In this document: piece after piece, positions 42,771 through 53,636 of the stretch | Layout: each line of letters opens with the position of its first letter | Position numbering within the stretch: position 1 is the first letter of the stretch | NCBI GenBank assembly: GCA_023014485.1 | Contig: JAJOZX010000945.1 | Location: 62,001 to 126,000 of the forward strand | Source of the DNA: Bathynomus jamesi | Taxonomy: Eukaryota; Arthropoda; Malacostraca; Isopoda; Cirolanidae | Length of the DNA: 64,000 bases | Direction of reading: 5' to 3' | The notes under the pieces: generated by a model | What the model was told of the DNA's origin: nothing | The model's input: only the letters and a program-made list of their open reading frames with translations | Database searches by the model: none | Program-made: the position numbers and the translations under genes

Positions 42771-44029
42771 CGGGGCTCCAATAAACCTTAGCCCCCTCGC
42801 CCATGGCCTAAACCATTAGAGGTACAGTAAAACTAAACATACCTTACAAAAGAGAATTTAATCCTGTATTTAATGAGAAACAATTAAAACTTGGTGTTCC
42901 CGCTATTGGCTTCCAAGACAGCCTGAATTTGCTTTGGGTAGCTTGCCAAAAGTGACGTGAATAGATCATCGTTACGCAAATTTGCTAAAACAGTTTCAAT
43001 GTGTTGCGTCATTGTATCCTTCGAAAATCGATTTGTTGCAGGTTCTTGAAACAAGAGACATTCAACCTTGTCCTTTATAACTGATCCAATGTGTTCACAG
43101 ACGTTCAGGTCAGGAGAATTTCCTGGCCATTCTTCATTTCCAAAGAAATCGATCTCATGGTTCCGAAACAACTGTTGAGTGGCTAATGCCTTAAAACAGG
43201 GGGCCTTATCGTGCAGAAGTGTGACCTGATCGACATCCATAACATTGTTTGGGTTTCTTAGAAAAGGAATGACATGCTGGGATAGAATAATATCACGAAA
43301 ATACTGTCCATCCCAACTCTGACCATTTGGCTTCAGCACGCACATGAGCTTCTTTGCAGTGAACAAAACAAACACACCAACACAGTCTGGACTTTTTAAT
43401 AATTCGCGATAATGTTCATTGTCATTGATTTCATCTGGTGTTGTGGTCCACACTCAATCATTTTGGTAGTTAGGCCGACGTGTTACGTAAACAAAAAATT
43501 CATCGGAGACAGCACATTCTGTAATCGATGTTAAGTTGAGTTTTTCTTGGCTTTGGAAGTTCATGCCAAGGCTTTTAACCTTGCCTATGACGGTACAGTC
43601 GAATGATCTCACCACTAACGATCTTTCCTCTCAACACTTCGATCTCTCTAGAAAGTTTAGCACAGCTGTTTTTCCGCTTACGCGTACCGCTTTCAATGAT
43701 GTCCGTTGTTTCCTGAGAGAGTGGCAAATTTGGGCACCCAGATTTGGTTGTATCCATTTCATATTCAACCAAAGTTTTATTCAAATTTCTTTTTACGAAG
43801 TCTTCACTTCTTCGCAACTTTTTGGCAACCCATGAACGTGTTATAAAGGTGGCTCCAGCATCACGAGCTTCCCGAAATGTTATTGCTCGTATGCGATTTA
43901 TCAGCTAGAGTAATTTTAATACCTGCAATAAATAAAGAATTTTATATATTTTTATAATCACTAAAAACTATTTCGATATAAGTAAACATGTAAGCTGCAA
44001 ATGGGGGGCTAAGGTTTTTTGGAACCCCT
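42771..44029 (-). mobile_element. GGGGCTCCAATAAACC Tc1-like element, copy 1
   Basis: The left end is CGGGGCTCCAATAAACCTTA and the right end, inverted, AGGGGTTCCAAAAAACCTTA, with TA outside both. The length is 1259 bases. It is a near-identical but shorter sister of the element at 44,541. Confidence 0.85.
42884..43905 (-). pseudogene. Tc1-like DD37E transposase, copy 1, deleted start and middle
   Basis: The C-terminal frame (43,453-42,884) is open for 189 codons, with VFVLFTAKKLMCVLKPNGQS, LLHDKAPCFKALATQQL (second D) and WPGNSPDLNVCEHIG (E), 37 residues apart. Upstream is an in-frame TGA after RRPNYQND, in the same place as in copy 2. The N-terminal part (43,817-43,575) has LRRSEDFVKRNLNKTLVEYE-type sequence. 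About 55 bases with the start codon are deleted near 43,905, and a further deletion removes the part before the first catalytic D. Confidence 0.8.
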
Positions 44030-44106
44030 TATAGTATTGAATAAAGTTAAGAAATGAAATATATTCGTTAATGAATGATTAGTAACACGAAGTAATTTAG
44101 TTAAGA

Positions 44107-44500
44107 ATGCACCAAACACTATTTTTTTTTAAAGACACCTCAACGAAAACCACTTATTCAATTGTTAACACTGGACACGATAAAACACGTCTGTTCACAA
44201 GACTGATCACATATTTAGGAGTTACAGTCAATGGTGATTTAAAAGTAGCGAAACAAAGTACAGCATCGGTCAATAAAGCGAACAAAGTGTTAGGTTTTAT
44301 AGCTCGGAATTTTTAATACAAATCGCGCGATATCATAGTTCCTCTCTATAAATCATTAGTTAGACCATATTTGGAGCACGCGATCCAAATTTGGAATCCG
44401 CATATGCGCAAAGATATAGACTTCAGATACAATTGATTCTTTCAAAAGAAGGTTGGATAGTTTGATGTCTGCAAAGGACATCTGGTGATAGTGTTTAAGC
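44107..44500 (+). pseudogene. CR1-like reverse transcriptase fragment
   Basis: The frame contains SIVNTGHDKTRLFTRLITYL, GVTVNGDLKVAKQSTASVNK and NKVLGFIARNF, then a stop and IIVPLYKSLVRPYLEHAIQI with WNPHMRKDID. It is the same protein region as 12,503-13,120. It then jumps to SFKRRLDSLM near the normal C-terminus, so the middle is deleted. It lies between the two sister Tc1-like elements. Confidence 0.7.
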
Positions 44501-44540
44501 CCATTTTTATTGCATGAATGGTACTAGTTTATTTCATATA

Positions 44541-45921
44541 TGGGGCTCCAATAAACCTTAGCCCCCCCCGCCCTTCTCCTAAACCATTAGAAGTACAGTA
44601 AAACTAAACATACCTTACAAAAGAGAATTTAATCCTGCATTTAATGAGAAATAATTAAAACTTGGTGTTCCCGCCATTGGCTTCCAAGACCCCCTGAATT
44701 CGCTTTGGGTAGCTTGCCAAAAGTGACGTGAATAGATCTTCATCGTTACGCAAATTTGCTAAAACAATTTCAATGTGTTGTGTCAATGTATCCTTCGAAA
44801 ATCGATTTGCTGCAGGTTCTTGAAACAAGAGACATTCAACCTTGTCCTTTACAACTGATCCAATGTGTTCACAGACGTTCAGGTCAGGAGAATTTCCTGG
44901 CCATTCTTCATTTCCAAAGAAATCGATCTCATGGTTCCGCAACAACTGTTGAGTGGCTAATGCTTTAAAGCAGGGGGCTTTATCGTGCAGAAGTGTGACC
45001 TGATCGACATCCATAACATTGTTTGGATTTCTTAGGAAAGGAATAACATGCTGGGATAGAATAATATCACGAAAATACTGTCCATCCCAACTCTGACCAT
45101 TTGGCTTCAGCACCCACATAAGCTTCTTTGCAGTGAACAAAACAAACACACCAACAGAGTCTGGACTTTTAAATAATTCGCGATAATGTTCATTGTCATC
45201 GATTTCATCTGGTGTTGTGGTCCACACTCAATCATTTTGGTAGTTAGGCCGACGTGTTACGTAAACAAGAAATTCGTCGGAGACAGCTAAATGCATGAAA
45301 TCATCCACATCCCAATCTTCAAGATAATGGGCAAACCACATTTTGTCATCGATGTTAAGTTGAGTTTTTCTTGGCTTTGGAAGTTCATGCCAAGGCTTTA
45401 AACCTTGCCTGTGACGGTACAGTCGAATGATCTCACCACTAACGATCTTTCCTCTCAACACTTCGATCTCTCTAGAAAGTTTAGCACAGTTGTTTTTCCG
45501 CTTACGCGTACCGCTTTCAATGATGTCCGTTGTTTCCTGAGAGAGTGGCAAATTTGGGCACCCAGATTTGGTTGTATCCATTTCACATTCATCCAAAGTT
45601 TTATTCAAATTTCTTTTGACGAAGTTCTCACTTCTTCGCAACTTTTTGGCAACCCATGAACGTGTTATAAAGGTGGCTCCAGCATCACGAGCTTCCCGAA
45701 ATGTTATTGCTCGTATGCGATCTATCATACGTTGCCTCTCCGAATCACCAATTAATTGAGAAGCCATTATATTATCACTTTATCAGCTAGAGTAATTTTA
45801 ATACCTGCAAGAAATAAAGAATTTTGTATATTTTTATAATCACTAAAACTATTTCGATATAAGTAAACATGCAAGCTGCAAATGGGGGGGGGGGGGGTGG
45901 ATAAGGTTTTTTGGAACCCCT
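44541..45921 (-). mobile_element. GGGGCTCCAATAAACC Tc1-like element, copy 2
   Basis: The left end is TGGGGCTCCAATAAACCTTA and the right end, inverted, AGGGGTTCCAAAAAACCTTA, with TA outside. The length is 1381 bases. A G-run of 14-15 bases lies at about 45,884-45,898. Confidence 0.88.
44655..45767 (-). pseudogene. Tc1-like DD37E transposase, copy 2, single TGA stop
   Basis: It starts at 45,767 (MASQLIGDSERQRMIDRIRA) with an N-terminal HTH (VAKKLRRSENFVKRNLNKTL) and a linker rich in basic residues (SGTRKRKNNCAKLSREIEVL). First catalytic D in HLAVSDEFLVYVTRR. A single TGA at 45,230-45,228 follows PNYQND, and the frame continues open for 190 codons: VWTTTPDEIDDNEHY, VLKPNGQSWDGQYF, LLHDKAPCFKALATQQL (second D), WPGNSPDLNVCEHIG (E) and the end VLEANGGNTKF. 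The spacing between the second D and E is 37. Without the TGA it would be a full-length enzyme of about 370 residues. CGA to TGA is the simplest origin. Confidence 0.85.
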
Positions 45922-45924
45922 TAT

Positions 45925-46400
45925 ATTATGTACATTTAGGTGATAGATCCCACAGCTCAACAGAAGTGTTGTGGGATATAGGAAGGCAGCATCTTGGGTT
46001 AGGGGATACTCTCTGTCATTACACACCCCATTTAAAGAGATTCCTCTGCCGAGTGGGTCCCCTTCATAGGACTGTGAGGTATTGAAAAACTCATGATCGT
46101 CACTTGCTTCACAAACACCTTTAAATGGGAGACCCAAAATGGGTGCACACACATTTCTACATCACTGTACAGTCTTTACAGCCACACCTACACTTTTTCT
46201 CCTAAGTATATATATATTGTAATGTATATGGTTGTAAATTGTGAATTGGTCCGCAATTGATATGGACCGTGACTTATTTTTGGTTGGCAAGGTACTGGTA
46301 TTGATGGATATCGTAATGAAATTGAATGGATTCTTTGGATCTGATATATTTGCATGTCGGTCATAAATAGATATAGAGTGCAACATATTTGTGGAAAGTA
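45925..46400. other. No gene seen
   Basis: An inverted pair (GGGTGCACACACATTTC and similar) and AT-rich sequence. The 121-codon minus frame at 45,787-46,152 runs across the transposon end and a poly-G tract and is not supported. Confidence 0.4.
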
Positions 46401-46409
46401 GTCTACAGT

Positions 46410-46735
46410 CTATTATGACTTGATCTTCTGGATCAGAGATTCTATCTTTAGTTTTAAATTGATAATTAATTAGTTTTAAATTGATAATTATTTAGTTTTG
46501 TAAAAATTGGTTGCTGCCAATGTACAGGCAGTTTTTACATAGTGGAGCCACCTCGATGGGCCGAAGTGGCCCCTAGTGTGCCCACTATAAAAATTTCTTA
46601 TGTTCTTATGTTCTTGTGGTTCGGAACCCACTTAAAATTGTCGGTCCCCTCCGCCACCACGGAGGACATGCACAATACACAATTACGAACACAGTTAGGT
46701 AGACCAGCCATGAGTGAATCCTAGGGTCTTTGTTG
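46410..46735 (+). other. Probable LINE 3' tail
   Basis: Contains TGGAGCCACCTCGATGGGCC, TTCTTATGTTCTTATGTTCT and, near its end, TAGGGTCTTTGTTGGTCTG, which resembles the end of the LINE tail at 11,985-12,005 (minus sense). I infer a CR1-like 3' untranslated tail without coding sequence. Confidence 0.4.
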
Positions 46736-46759
46736 GTCTGAAACTTTATAACATTATAA

Positions 46760-46939
<180 letters not shown>

Positions 46940-46942
<3 letters not shown>

Positions 46943-48154
46943 TGATGTAGGTCACATCCGCACATTTTCTCGCATCCGCATCCGCACCCGCACTTTGGAC
47001 TGCGGATGTGGACCATTGAGATAAAATGTCATTAATAAGCGGAAATTATCAAATTCTACTATATTAATATAACTAGTTCATTGTGCGCAAAAGTGATGCA
47101 AGCGACAAGACGAGAGGCTGTTCTTGTATGAAGTTACTCTCTTGCAACCTACTTAGATCCACGTTACAAAGCTAAGTTATTTTCACCTAGTACAGTAGAA
47201 CGAGTTAAATCATCACTTGGCAAAGCAGTTGAAGAGCTTCAATCTCTTGAATCTGTCGCTTCGCCACCCACCAAAAGAATAAAAGTTTCAGTGACAGAAC
47301 CAACACCTTCAACAAGCAAATCTATCACAGAATCTGTCTCTCAGTTTCTTGAGTCAAGCAGCAATGACGAGACCTACGCGATGTCAAAAGATGTAGTAAA
47401 AATGATCGAGAGCTATCACCAAGAAAAACGCCTGGCTGCATGTGACAATCCTATTAGTTGGTGGAAAAATACGCAGAATATCTATCCATACTTGAGTAAA
47501 CTTGCAAGGAAACATTTAGCCTGTACCAAGCGAGAGATTATTTAGCAGTGCTGGATTAATATATGATGAAAAGAGAAACAGACTGGCAGCAGAAAAGGCA
47601 GAAAAATTAATGTTCCTTAAGCATAACCTTCCTATAATTAAGTTTGAACATTAAACGATGAACATCTTAGTTTACTTTATTTTAATTACTCATTTATAAA
47701 TATGCCTAATAAAACTTTAAACTTAATATAAATAGTTATCAAGCTAATTAAAGATCTCTTTCTATAAGGGTGAGGTTGGGGAAAGAGGTCGGTGGGGTGC
47801 ATTTGAGTTGGGTTCACGTCCCGCATCCTGGTAACACAATTATGGTTTCTAATTGTGGCTGAAACTCAACAAAATATGACGAATTTATTTGCAGACGAAT
47901 TCACTAATTGATTTCTATATTAGTTAGATGCTTGATATTATTTTATATGTTCAGAGAAAATTACAGCAATTATTGTACAATTAATCAATTATACTACATT
48001 ATTATATACGTTAACCACAACAAATCTCGAATATATCCTAAAAAATAACGAAAATGTAGACATCCGCATCCGCATCCGCATCCGCGGATGTTGAAATCAA
48101 ACATCCTCATCCGCATCCGCGGATGTGGAAAAAATGACATCCGCTACATCACTA
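46940..48154 (+). mobile_element. hAT-type element with CCGCATCCGCAT subterminal repeats
   Basis: The left end is TAGTGATGTAGGTCACATCC and the right end, inverted, TAGTGATGTAGCGGATGTCA. Both ends carry ATCCGC repeats (46,968-46,994 and 48,061-48,145). It encloses a hAT transposase remnant. The flanks are TA tracts, so an 8-bp duplication cannot be read. Confidence 0.75.
47135..47655 (+). pseudogene. hAT transposase, C-terminal part (ZBED-like)
   Basis: Reading from 47,135: TYLDPRYKAKLFSPSTVERV, then an 85-codon frame (47,291-47,545) ending DNPISWWKNTQNIYPYLSKL and ARKHLACTKREII. After a frame change come AGLIYDEKRNRLAAEKAEKL and MFLKHNLP. This is the hAT dimerisation domain of ZBED-type transposases ('YLDPR.K', 'P..WWK....YP.LS.LAR..L', 'R..L....AE.L.FL..N'). 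The BED finger and the catalytic D residues are missing. Confidence 0.75.
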
Positions 48155-48172
48155 ATATATATATATATATAT

Positions 48173-49275
48173 TGTATGTAGAGGGCAGACAAGAAATAGA
48201 CAAAAAAATTCCTTCTTCCACACCGTGCGTAGACATCTTAGAATCATATGGAAGTGAAAGACACACGTGGTGTTCAAGGAATCAGAAACAATAAGGACGC
48301 TTGTCTTTTCCCAAAGGCGCGCGAAAGCTAGCGTCTTAGCAACAATAGGACGCTTTTGGCTTCCCAGAAAAAAACACGAAACTTGGCGTCCTAATAGCCT
48401 ATAAAAGCGAGAGTTCACTGAAACTCTCTCTCACTCACTCCACTCTCCGCACTCTTCACTTCTCGTCCTGGTCGTTACGTTTCACTCTCAGCCTTCCTCA
48501 GCAGCGACACTCGTCAAGCCACCCGCTCTCTGGCCTTTCGCCGGAGAGCGGCCTGCTGTTTCTTCAAGGCTCCGGTCTATCATCAAGTAAGGCCTTCTAC
48601 AGACCGACTGCAGAAGCAATCCTTCGAAACCCAGCGCCGTTCGACTTCAGCCAGCCTCAGTTCCTCAGTTCCTCACGCAACATCTCAACACTACAACGAA
48701 GTGAATCAACACTTGAGGCGACATCTCTCTAACCCTGGTTTAACTCATCCTTCATCTCAAGTCGGTAGGCGCCCGTTCAACACGCTTTCAACAGGCCCGC
48801 TACCGGTTTCAAGGTTATTTTCATCATTTATTCTGTTCCATTTTTGCATATCATTAGCATACCTAAATTAGTGTATTACTTAACACGTAATCTGCATAAC
48901 CATTTCCTTATTTGCTAATCCTCAGTCATCTTTAGCATACTATAAATGCCGTTATATAATTGTTAATCACCTTAAATACCTTCATTGCCATGTTAATCAC
49001 TGTGCACAAATAATTGATTTATTTTCTTAATTAAATACAAAAAACAAGGTGATTTTTTTAACCTTTTTAATATTATTTGCTTGGGTGTAATCTAAGCTGA
49101 TGACCTCGAATTATTCGTATCATTCCAGAAAGTAATTATAGTAAGCCTACTTCATTAGTCACATCAAACCGGTGATACCGTAGGACATTATAAATTGTTG
49201 ACCCCAGCCTTGTCATTAACAATCATCATTATCAATCAATTAATCATTATCACCTCAATCGGCTAATACTAGGCC

Positions 49276-49279
<4 letters not shown>
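48173..49279 (+). mobile_element. Probable solo LTR
   Basis: The segment starts TGTATG and ends CCTACA between two TA tracts, 1107 bases, with no coding frame. It contains a strong promoter (see the TATA entry), a CT-rich leader and CAAGTAAGG at 48,586, a possible splice donor. This fits a retrovirus-like LTR left by recombination. Neither a primer-binding site nor a second LTR is present, so a host promoter is the alternative. Confidence 0.4.
48400..48436 (+). promoter_or_regulatory. TATA box and initiator
   Basis: TATAAAAG lies at 48,400-48,407 and TCACTC at 48,431-48,436, giving a start near 48,433, 31-33 bases downstream, as in arthropod core promoters. Confidence 0.55.
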
Positions 49280-49333
<54 letters not shown>

Positions 49334-49334
<1 letters not shown>

Positions 49335-50045
49335 GAGGAGTCATCAAAAAGTATCGATAATTTTATTGCTACGGACAAATGAATGCAAATAAGAAATAAC
49401 CGTTTACATATGCGATCCTTCTTGCACTCTGGCGTCTGCAGTCTGAAGCAAAATATGCTACCATGAGTCAGTAGTTGGTCGAAGCGTTTAAAAGGAGGGT
49501 GTGTTTTGTAAGTACGTATAAATCTCTGAAATGAAACAACGCGCGTTCGGAGACGAACGAAATGATTAAAACAGCTTTTGGAAATGATGCTCTCAGTGTA
49601 GCTAACGTTTACAAATGGAACAAAAAGTTTAAAAATGGAGAAACATTTGCTCGTAGCAGAAATCGAATCTGTTGGACATTTTCATCCGTACGAGAAGTGG
49701 AAGTGCGGCCACTGCGTTCCTTGTCTTCAAGCGATGTTTCTCCATTTTAAACTTTTTGTGCCATTTGTAAACGTTAGCTACACTGAGAGCATCATTCCCA
49801 AAAGTTGTTTTAATCATTTCGTTCGTCTCCGAACGCGCGTTGTTCCATTTCAGAGATTTATACGTACTGGAAAAACACACCCTCCTTTTAAGTGCTCCAA
49901 CCAACTATTGACTCATGGTAGCAGATTTTGCTTCAGACTGCAGACGCCAGAGGGCAGGAAGACTCACATATGTAAACGGTTATTTCTTATTTGCATTCAT
50001 TTGTCCGTAGCAATAAAATTATCGATACTTTTTGATTACTGCTCG
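49334..50045. mobile_element. Fold-back mariner (GVQW-like N-terminal half facing itself)
   Basis: The left arm (49,334-49,645) and right arm (49,735-50,045, inverted) are about 94% identical and start CGAGGAGTCATCAAAAAGTA and CGAGCAGTAATCAAAAAGTA, with TA outside. Each arm includes NEMIKTTFGNDALSVANVYK and WHKKFK, part of the first helix-turn-helix of GVQW3/mariner-type transposases. The catalytic domain is absent. Confidence 0.8.
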
Positions 50046-50111
<66 letters not shown>

Positions 50112-50114
<3 letters not shown>

Positions 50115-51444
50115 GGTGTTTGAAAACTTTCTGTACAAATTGTAATGGGGGATAGGCAACACCAAGACAAACCCTTTTCGTCTATAAGTGTATGTCCGCT
50201 GACGTCACCATTCGGCGCGAGAGGGCGCCGCTGCAATTGGCTAAAAGGTGAAGTGGGCTAGACTCGCGCTTGCCGCGGGCATTCTTAAATCGGACGTAGT
50301 ACGCGTAACATGGAGCGCTTCACGACTGCTGAGATGGCTGACATGCATATGGTGTATGGGGCTGCCAATGGAAACGGAAGAGCTGCTGTGAGGTTGTACC
50401 GACAGCGCTTCCCAAACAGACGTGTGCCAAACCACCAAACGTTTGCGCATTTGCATCGGCGACTGCGAGAAACTGGAACATTCCATGCAAACATGCATGA
50501 CACTGGTCGGGAGAGAAACGAGCGCACTCCTGACATGGAAGAAGAAATCCTACGGCGATTTGAGGACAATCCAAGCGCAAGCACGCGAGGTGTTGCACGT
50601 ATCCTCGGTGTGAACCACGACCTGGTCTGGAGAGTGTTGCACGAGCAGCAGTTACATCCGTTTCATCGTCAGAGAGTCCAAGCATTACAACCTCGGGATT
50701 ACCCTCTTCGTGTGGAATTCGCACGCTGGTTTCTGCAGCAGACAGCGGTGCAGCCTAATTTTCCGGCTTATGTGCTGTTCTCAGATGAGGCCTGTTTCAC
50801 ACGTGAGGGTGTGTTTAACATGCACAATTCTCACGTGTGGGCGCACGCAAATCCACATGCTACACGGGTTTGTAATGCCTGGACTCTCTGACGATGAAAC
50901 GGATGTAACTGCTGCTCGTGCAACACTCTCCAGACCAGGTCGTGGTTCACACCGAGGATACGTGCAACACCTCGCGTGCTTGCGCTTGGATTGTCCTCAA
51001 ATCCGTAGGATTTCTTCTTCCATGTCAGGAGTGCGCTCGTTTCTCTCCCGACCAGTGTCATGCATGTTTGCATGGAATGTTCCAGTTTCTCGCAGTCGCC
51101 GATGCAAATGCGCAAACGTTTGGTGGTTTGGCACACGTCTGTTTGGGAAGCGCTGTCGGTACAACCTCACAGCAGCTCTTCCGTTTCCATTGGCAGCCCC
51201 ATACACCATATGCATGTCAGCCATCTCAGCAGTCGTGAAGCGCTATGTTACGCGTACTACGTCCGATTTAAGAATGCCCGCGGCAAGCGCGAGTCTAGCC
51301 CACTTCACCTTTTAGCCAATTGCAGCGGCGCCCTCTCGCGCCGAATGGTGACGTCAGCGGACATACACTTATAGACGAAAAGGGTTTGTCTTGGTGTTGC
51401 CTATCCCCCATTACAATTTGCACAGAAAGTTTTCAAACACCCTG
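50112..51444. mobile_element. Fold-back mariner with ~580-base arms
   Basis: The left arm (50,112-50,692) is repeated inverted at 50,868-51,444 with about 97% identity. The ends are CAGGGTGTTTGAAAACTTTC and CAGGGTGTTTGAAAACTTTC with TA outside. The 175-base centre continues the transposase. The 3' half of the original element is missing, so both ends derive from the 5' end. Confidence 0.88.
50310..50891 (+). pseudogene. Mariner transposase, N-terminal half
   Basis: The frame begins [23 protein letters not shown] 1 includes [20 protein letters not shown] and HTH 2 STRGVARILGVNHDLVWRVL. The first catalytic D is in YVLFSDEACFTREGVFNMHN. The frame then enters the inverted copy at 50,868, so the last residues (VCNAWTL) are not transposase. 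The second and third catalytic residues are absent. In the inverted arm the start codon is destroyed. Its HTH and SDEA blocks resemble the DD41D group. Confidence 0.8.
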
Positions 51445-51501
51445 TATATATATATATATAAATATATAAATTAATGATTGGTTAGGATAAGTCGTAATAT
51501 C

Positions 51502-52813
51502 AGGTTGTAACATAAATTCTGCTCGATTAGAAAACGGAAGATAGATAATAGAATAACCTCAAGATAATGTGAAATAGTTTTAGAAATGTTGCAAAATACA
51601 CGCGGCGACAGGTTCGCACAGGTTTTATCACGATACAGAATGACTTAGGCTAGTGTAGGATTAGGCTAATGAATATTTTCTCTGGTGTTTTTCATACAGT
51701 TACAACGCCACCCCTACGATATTACAATAATTGAAAAAACATGGAGCCCACGAAAGAGCATATTCGACATGTGATGCTGTATGAGTTCCATAAAGGATCT
51801 AACGTTCAGAGAGTTTATGGAAATGATGTTGTGGGCGAATGGATGTGTTGGAGATGGTTTGAGAAGTTCAGAAATGGAGACTTCAGTCTGAAAGATTATC
51901 ATCGAACAGGATGACCAAATGAGTTAGATGAAGAGTTGCTGAAAGCAACAGTGGAGGAAAGCCCAACGGTAACTGTAAGAGAACTTGGCCTGCAACTCGG
52001 CGTTAGCCATATGACCATTCATCTTCAGTTGAGGCTGTTAGGAAAAGTAATGAAGGTTGGAAAACGGATTCCGCATGATTTGTCACGAGCGAATCTTCAA
52101 CATCGAATCGATATTTGCACATCACTGCATTCTCAGCAACTGCAGGCACCGTTTTTGAAACGGATCGTCACTGGGATGAAAAATGGGTCCTTTATAACAA
52201 TATTAAGCGTCGACATCAGTGGTTTAGCCGTGAAACAAAGCCTGATCCTCAGCCAAGGAATGGACCCCATCCAAAGAAAATTTTGCTATGCGTTTGGTGG
52301 GATATGCAAGGAATTATTCATTTTGAGCTTCTGCCAGATAACCAAACAATCATAGCTGAAGTCTACTGCCAACAACTCCAACGATTGAAAATGGCATTAC
52401 AAGAAAAACGTCCTGCATTAATTAATCGCAGAGGTGTTCTTTTCCACCAGGAAAACGCGCGCCCTCACACTGCTTGAATCACCACTGCCCAATTGGAGGC
52501 ATTTGGTTGTGAAAAAATGTCTCATCCACCTTATTCTCCGGACATCGCACCTTCAGACTACCACTTATTCAGAACTCACCACCTAGATGGACAAAAGTTG
52601 CACTCCAGTGAAGCTATCGAAAACGAAGTGATCGTTTTTTTTAACTCGAAACCAAGGGATTTCTTCGAACGTGGCATAAAAAACTTTTCTAGAGATGGGA
52701 GGAGGTTATAGAAAAAGAAGTTTATTATACTGATGATTAATTTGTCCTTATAAGTCATTTAATTTTTGTTCTGAATGAACTAAAAAATTTAGCAGAATAT
52801 GTGTTACAACCTT
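51502..52813 (+). mobile_element. DD34D mariner inside the core-motif repeat
   Basis: The left end is AGGTTGTAACATAAATTC and the right end, inverted, AGGTTGTAACACATATTC. The host repeat is split between GATAAGTCGTAATA (51,486-51,499) and TATTTTCGTTAG (52,814-52,825), so the insertion point is confirmed. Confidence 0.85.
51741..52740 (+). pseudogene. Mariner transposase, DD34D, several breaks
   Basis: It starts MEPTKEHIRHVMLYEFHKGS and has HTH blocks VYGNDVVGEWMCWRWFEKFR and VRELGLQLGVSHMTIHLQLR. The catalytic region has HWDEKWVLYNNIKRRHQW (first D), HQENARPHTA (second position, E instead of the usual D) and YSPDIAPSDYHLF (third D). Stops lie at 51,912 and 52,476, a frameshift near 52,150 and another near 52,700. 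It ends VIEKEVYYTDD at 52,740. It resembles the Mos1/mellifera mariner type. Inactive. Confidence 0.8.
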
Positions 52814-53050
52814 ATATTTTCGTTAGTTTTAACGTTTTATTTGATTAGGTATACGCGGACAAAGTTGGGGAACGCAAACTACACTAGGATAATGTAGGGG
52901 AACGTAAACTACACTAGGATAATGTTGGGGAACGTAAACTACACTAGGATGATGTATGGGAACGTAAACTACACTATGCAACACAGGGGGACGCAAACTA
53001 CACTTGCTCCCAATCTTCATCACTAAATGTATTTCGCAAATCACTAAATC
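52814..53050. repeat. Core motif and 33-base minisatellite, inverted copy
   Basis: GTTTTATTTGATTAGGTATA is followed by five copies of a unit containing GGGGAACGTAAACTACACTA, then CATCACTAAATGTATTTCGC. The last part is the unfilled version of the mariner site at 9,700/11,084. Confidence 0.85.
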
Positions 53051-53602
53051 ACTGTCTCCTGCCGATGTGTAAGTTCACTACTGTCATTAATACCATAGTA
53101 ATTAAGTTCTCATTATATAATTAGTTATCTAAAATATGCTAATTTCTTAAAGCACTTTTAATTTCATAATTTATCCTAAATTATCTTTTTGGACCTTTTC
53201 CAGTTTGTGTACCGTTTTTCATATAATTTATTTTTGAGAATATTTTTGTTAAAACTAACGAAAATATCACGACTTAACCTAACCAATTATCAAGAGCGTA
53301 CAGTTGATCTATTAGTAAATAGTAAATACTATTCCAGAAACAAACAATGTTATAATTAATAATAGATCAACTGTACGCCCTTGATAATTGGTTAGGTTAA
53401 GTCGTGATATTTTCGTTAGTTTTAACAAAACTATTCTCAAAAATAAATTATATGAAAAACGGTACACAAACTGGAAAAGGTCCATCTTTTTTATTAAGCA
53501 TCATTTATTTTTTACTAAATATAAAATTGCTCATTTTATTTAAAATTGTGTAAAATAATCAAACTCTACTTTTGCAAATTTTTACCTTTATCATTATTAT
53601 TA

Positions 53603-53636
<34 letters not shown>

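Noticed and set aside
45787..46152. 121-codon minus-strand frame
   Set aside because: It crosses the transposon end and a poly-G tract (read as a PPPPPP run) and has no recognisable feature.
50710..51315. 201-codon plus-strand frame
   Set aside because: It crosses the fold-back loop and reads the inverted arm antisense. It only exists because of the palindrome.
52829..53044. 71-codon minus-strand frame with repeated SVVYVP
   Set aside because: It is the 33-base minisatellite (a multiple of three) read through without stops. The other copies at 13,668 and 41,010 do not keep a frame.
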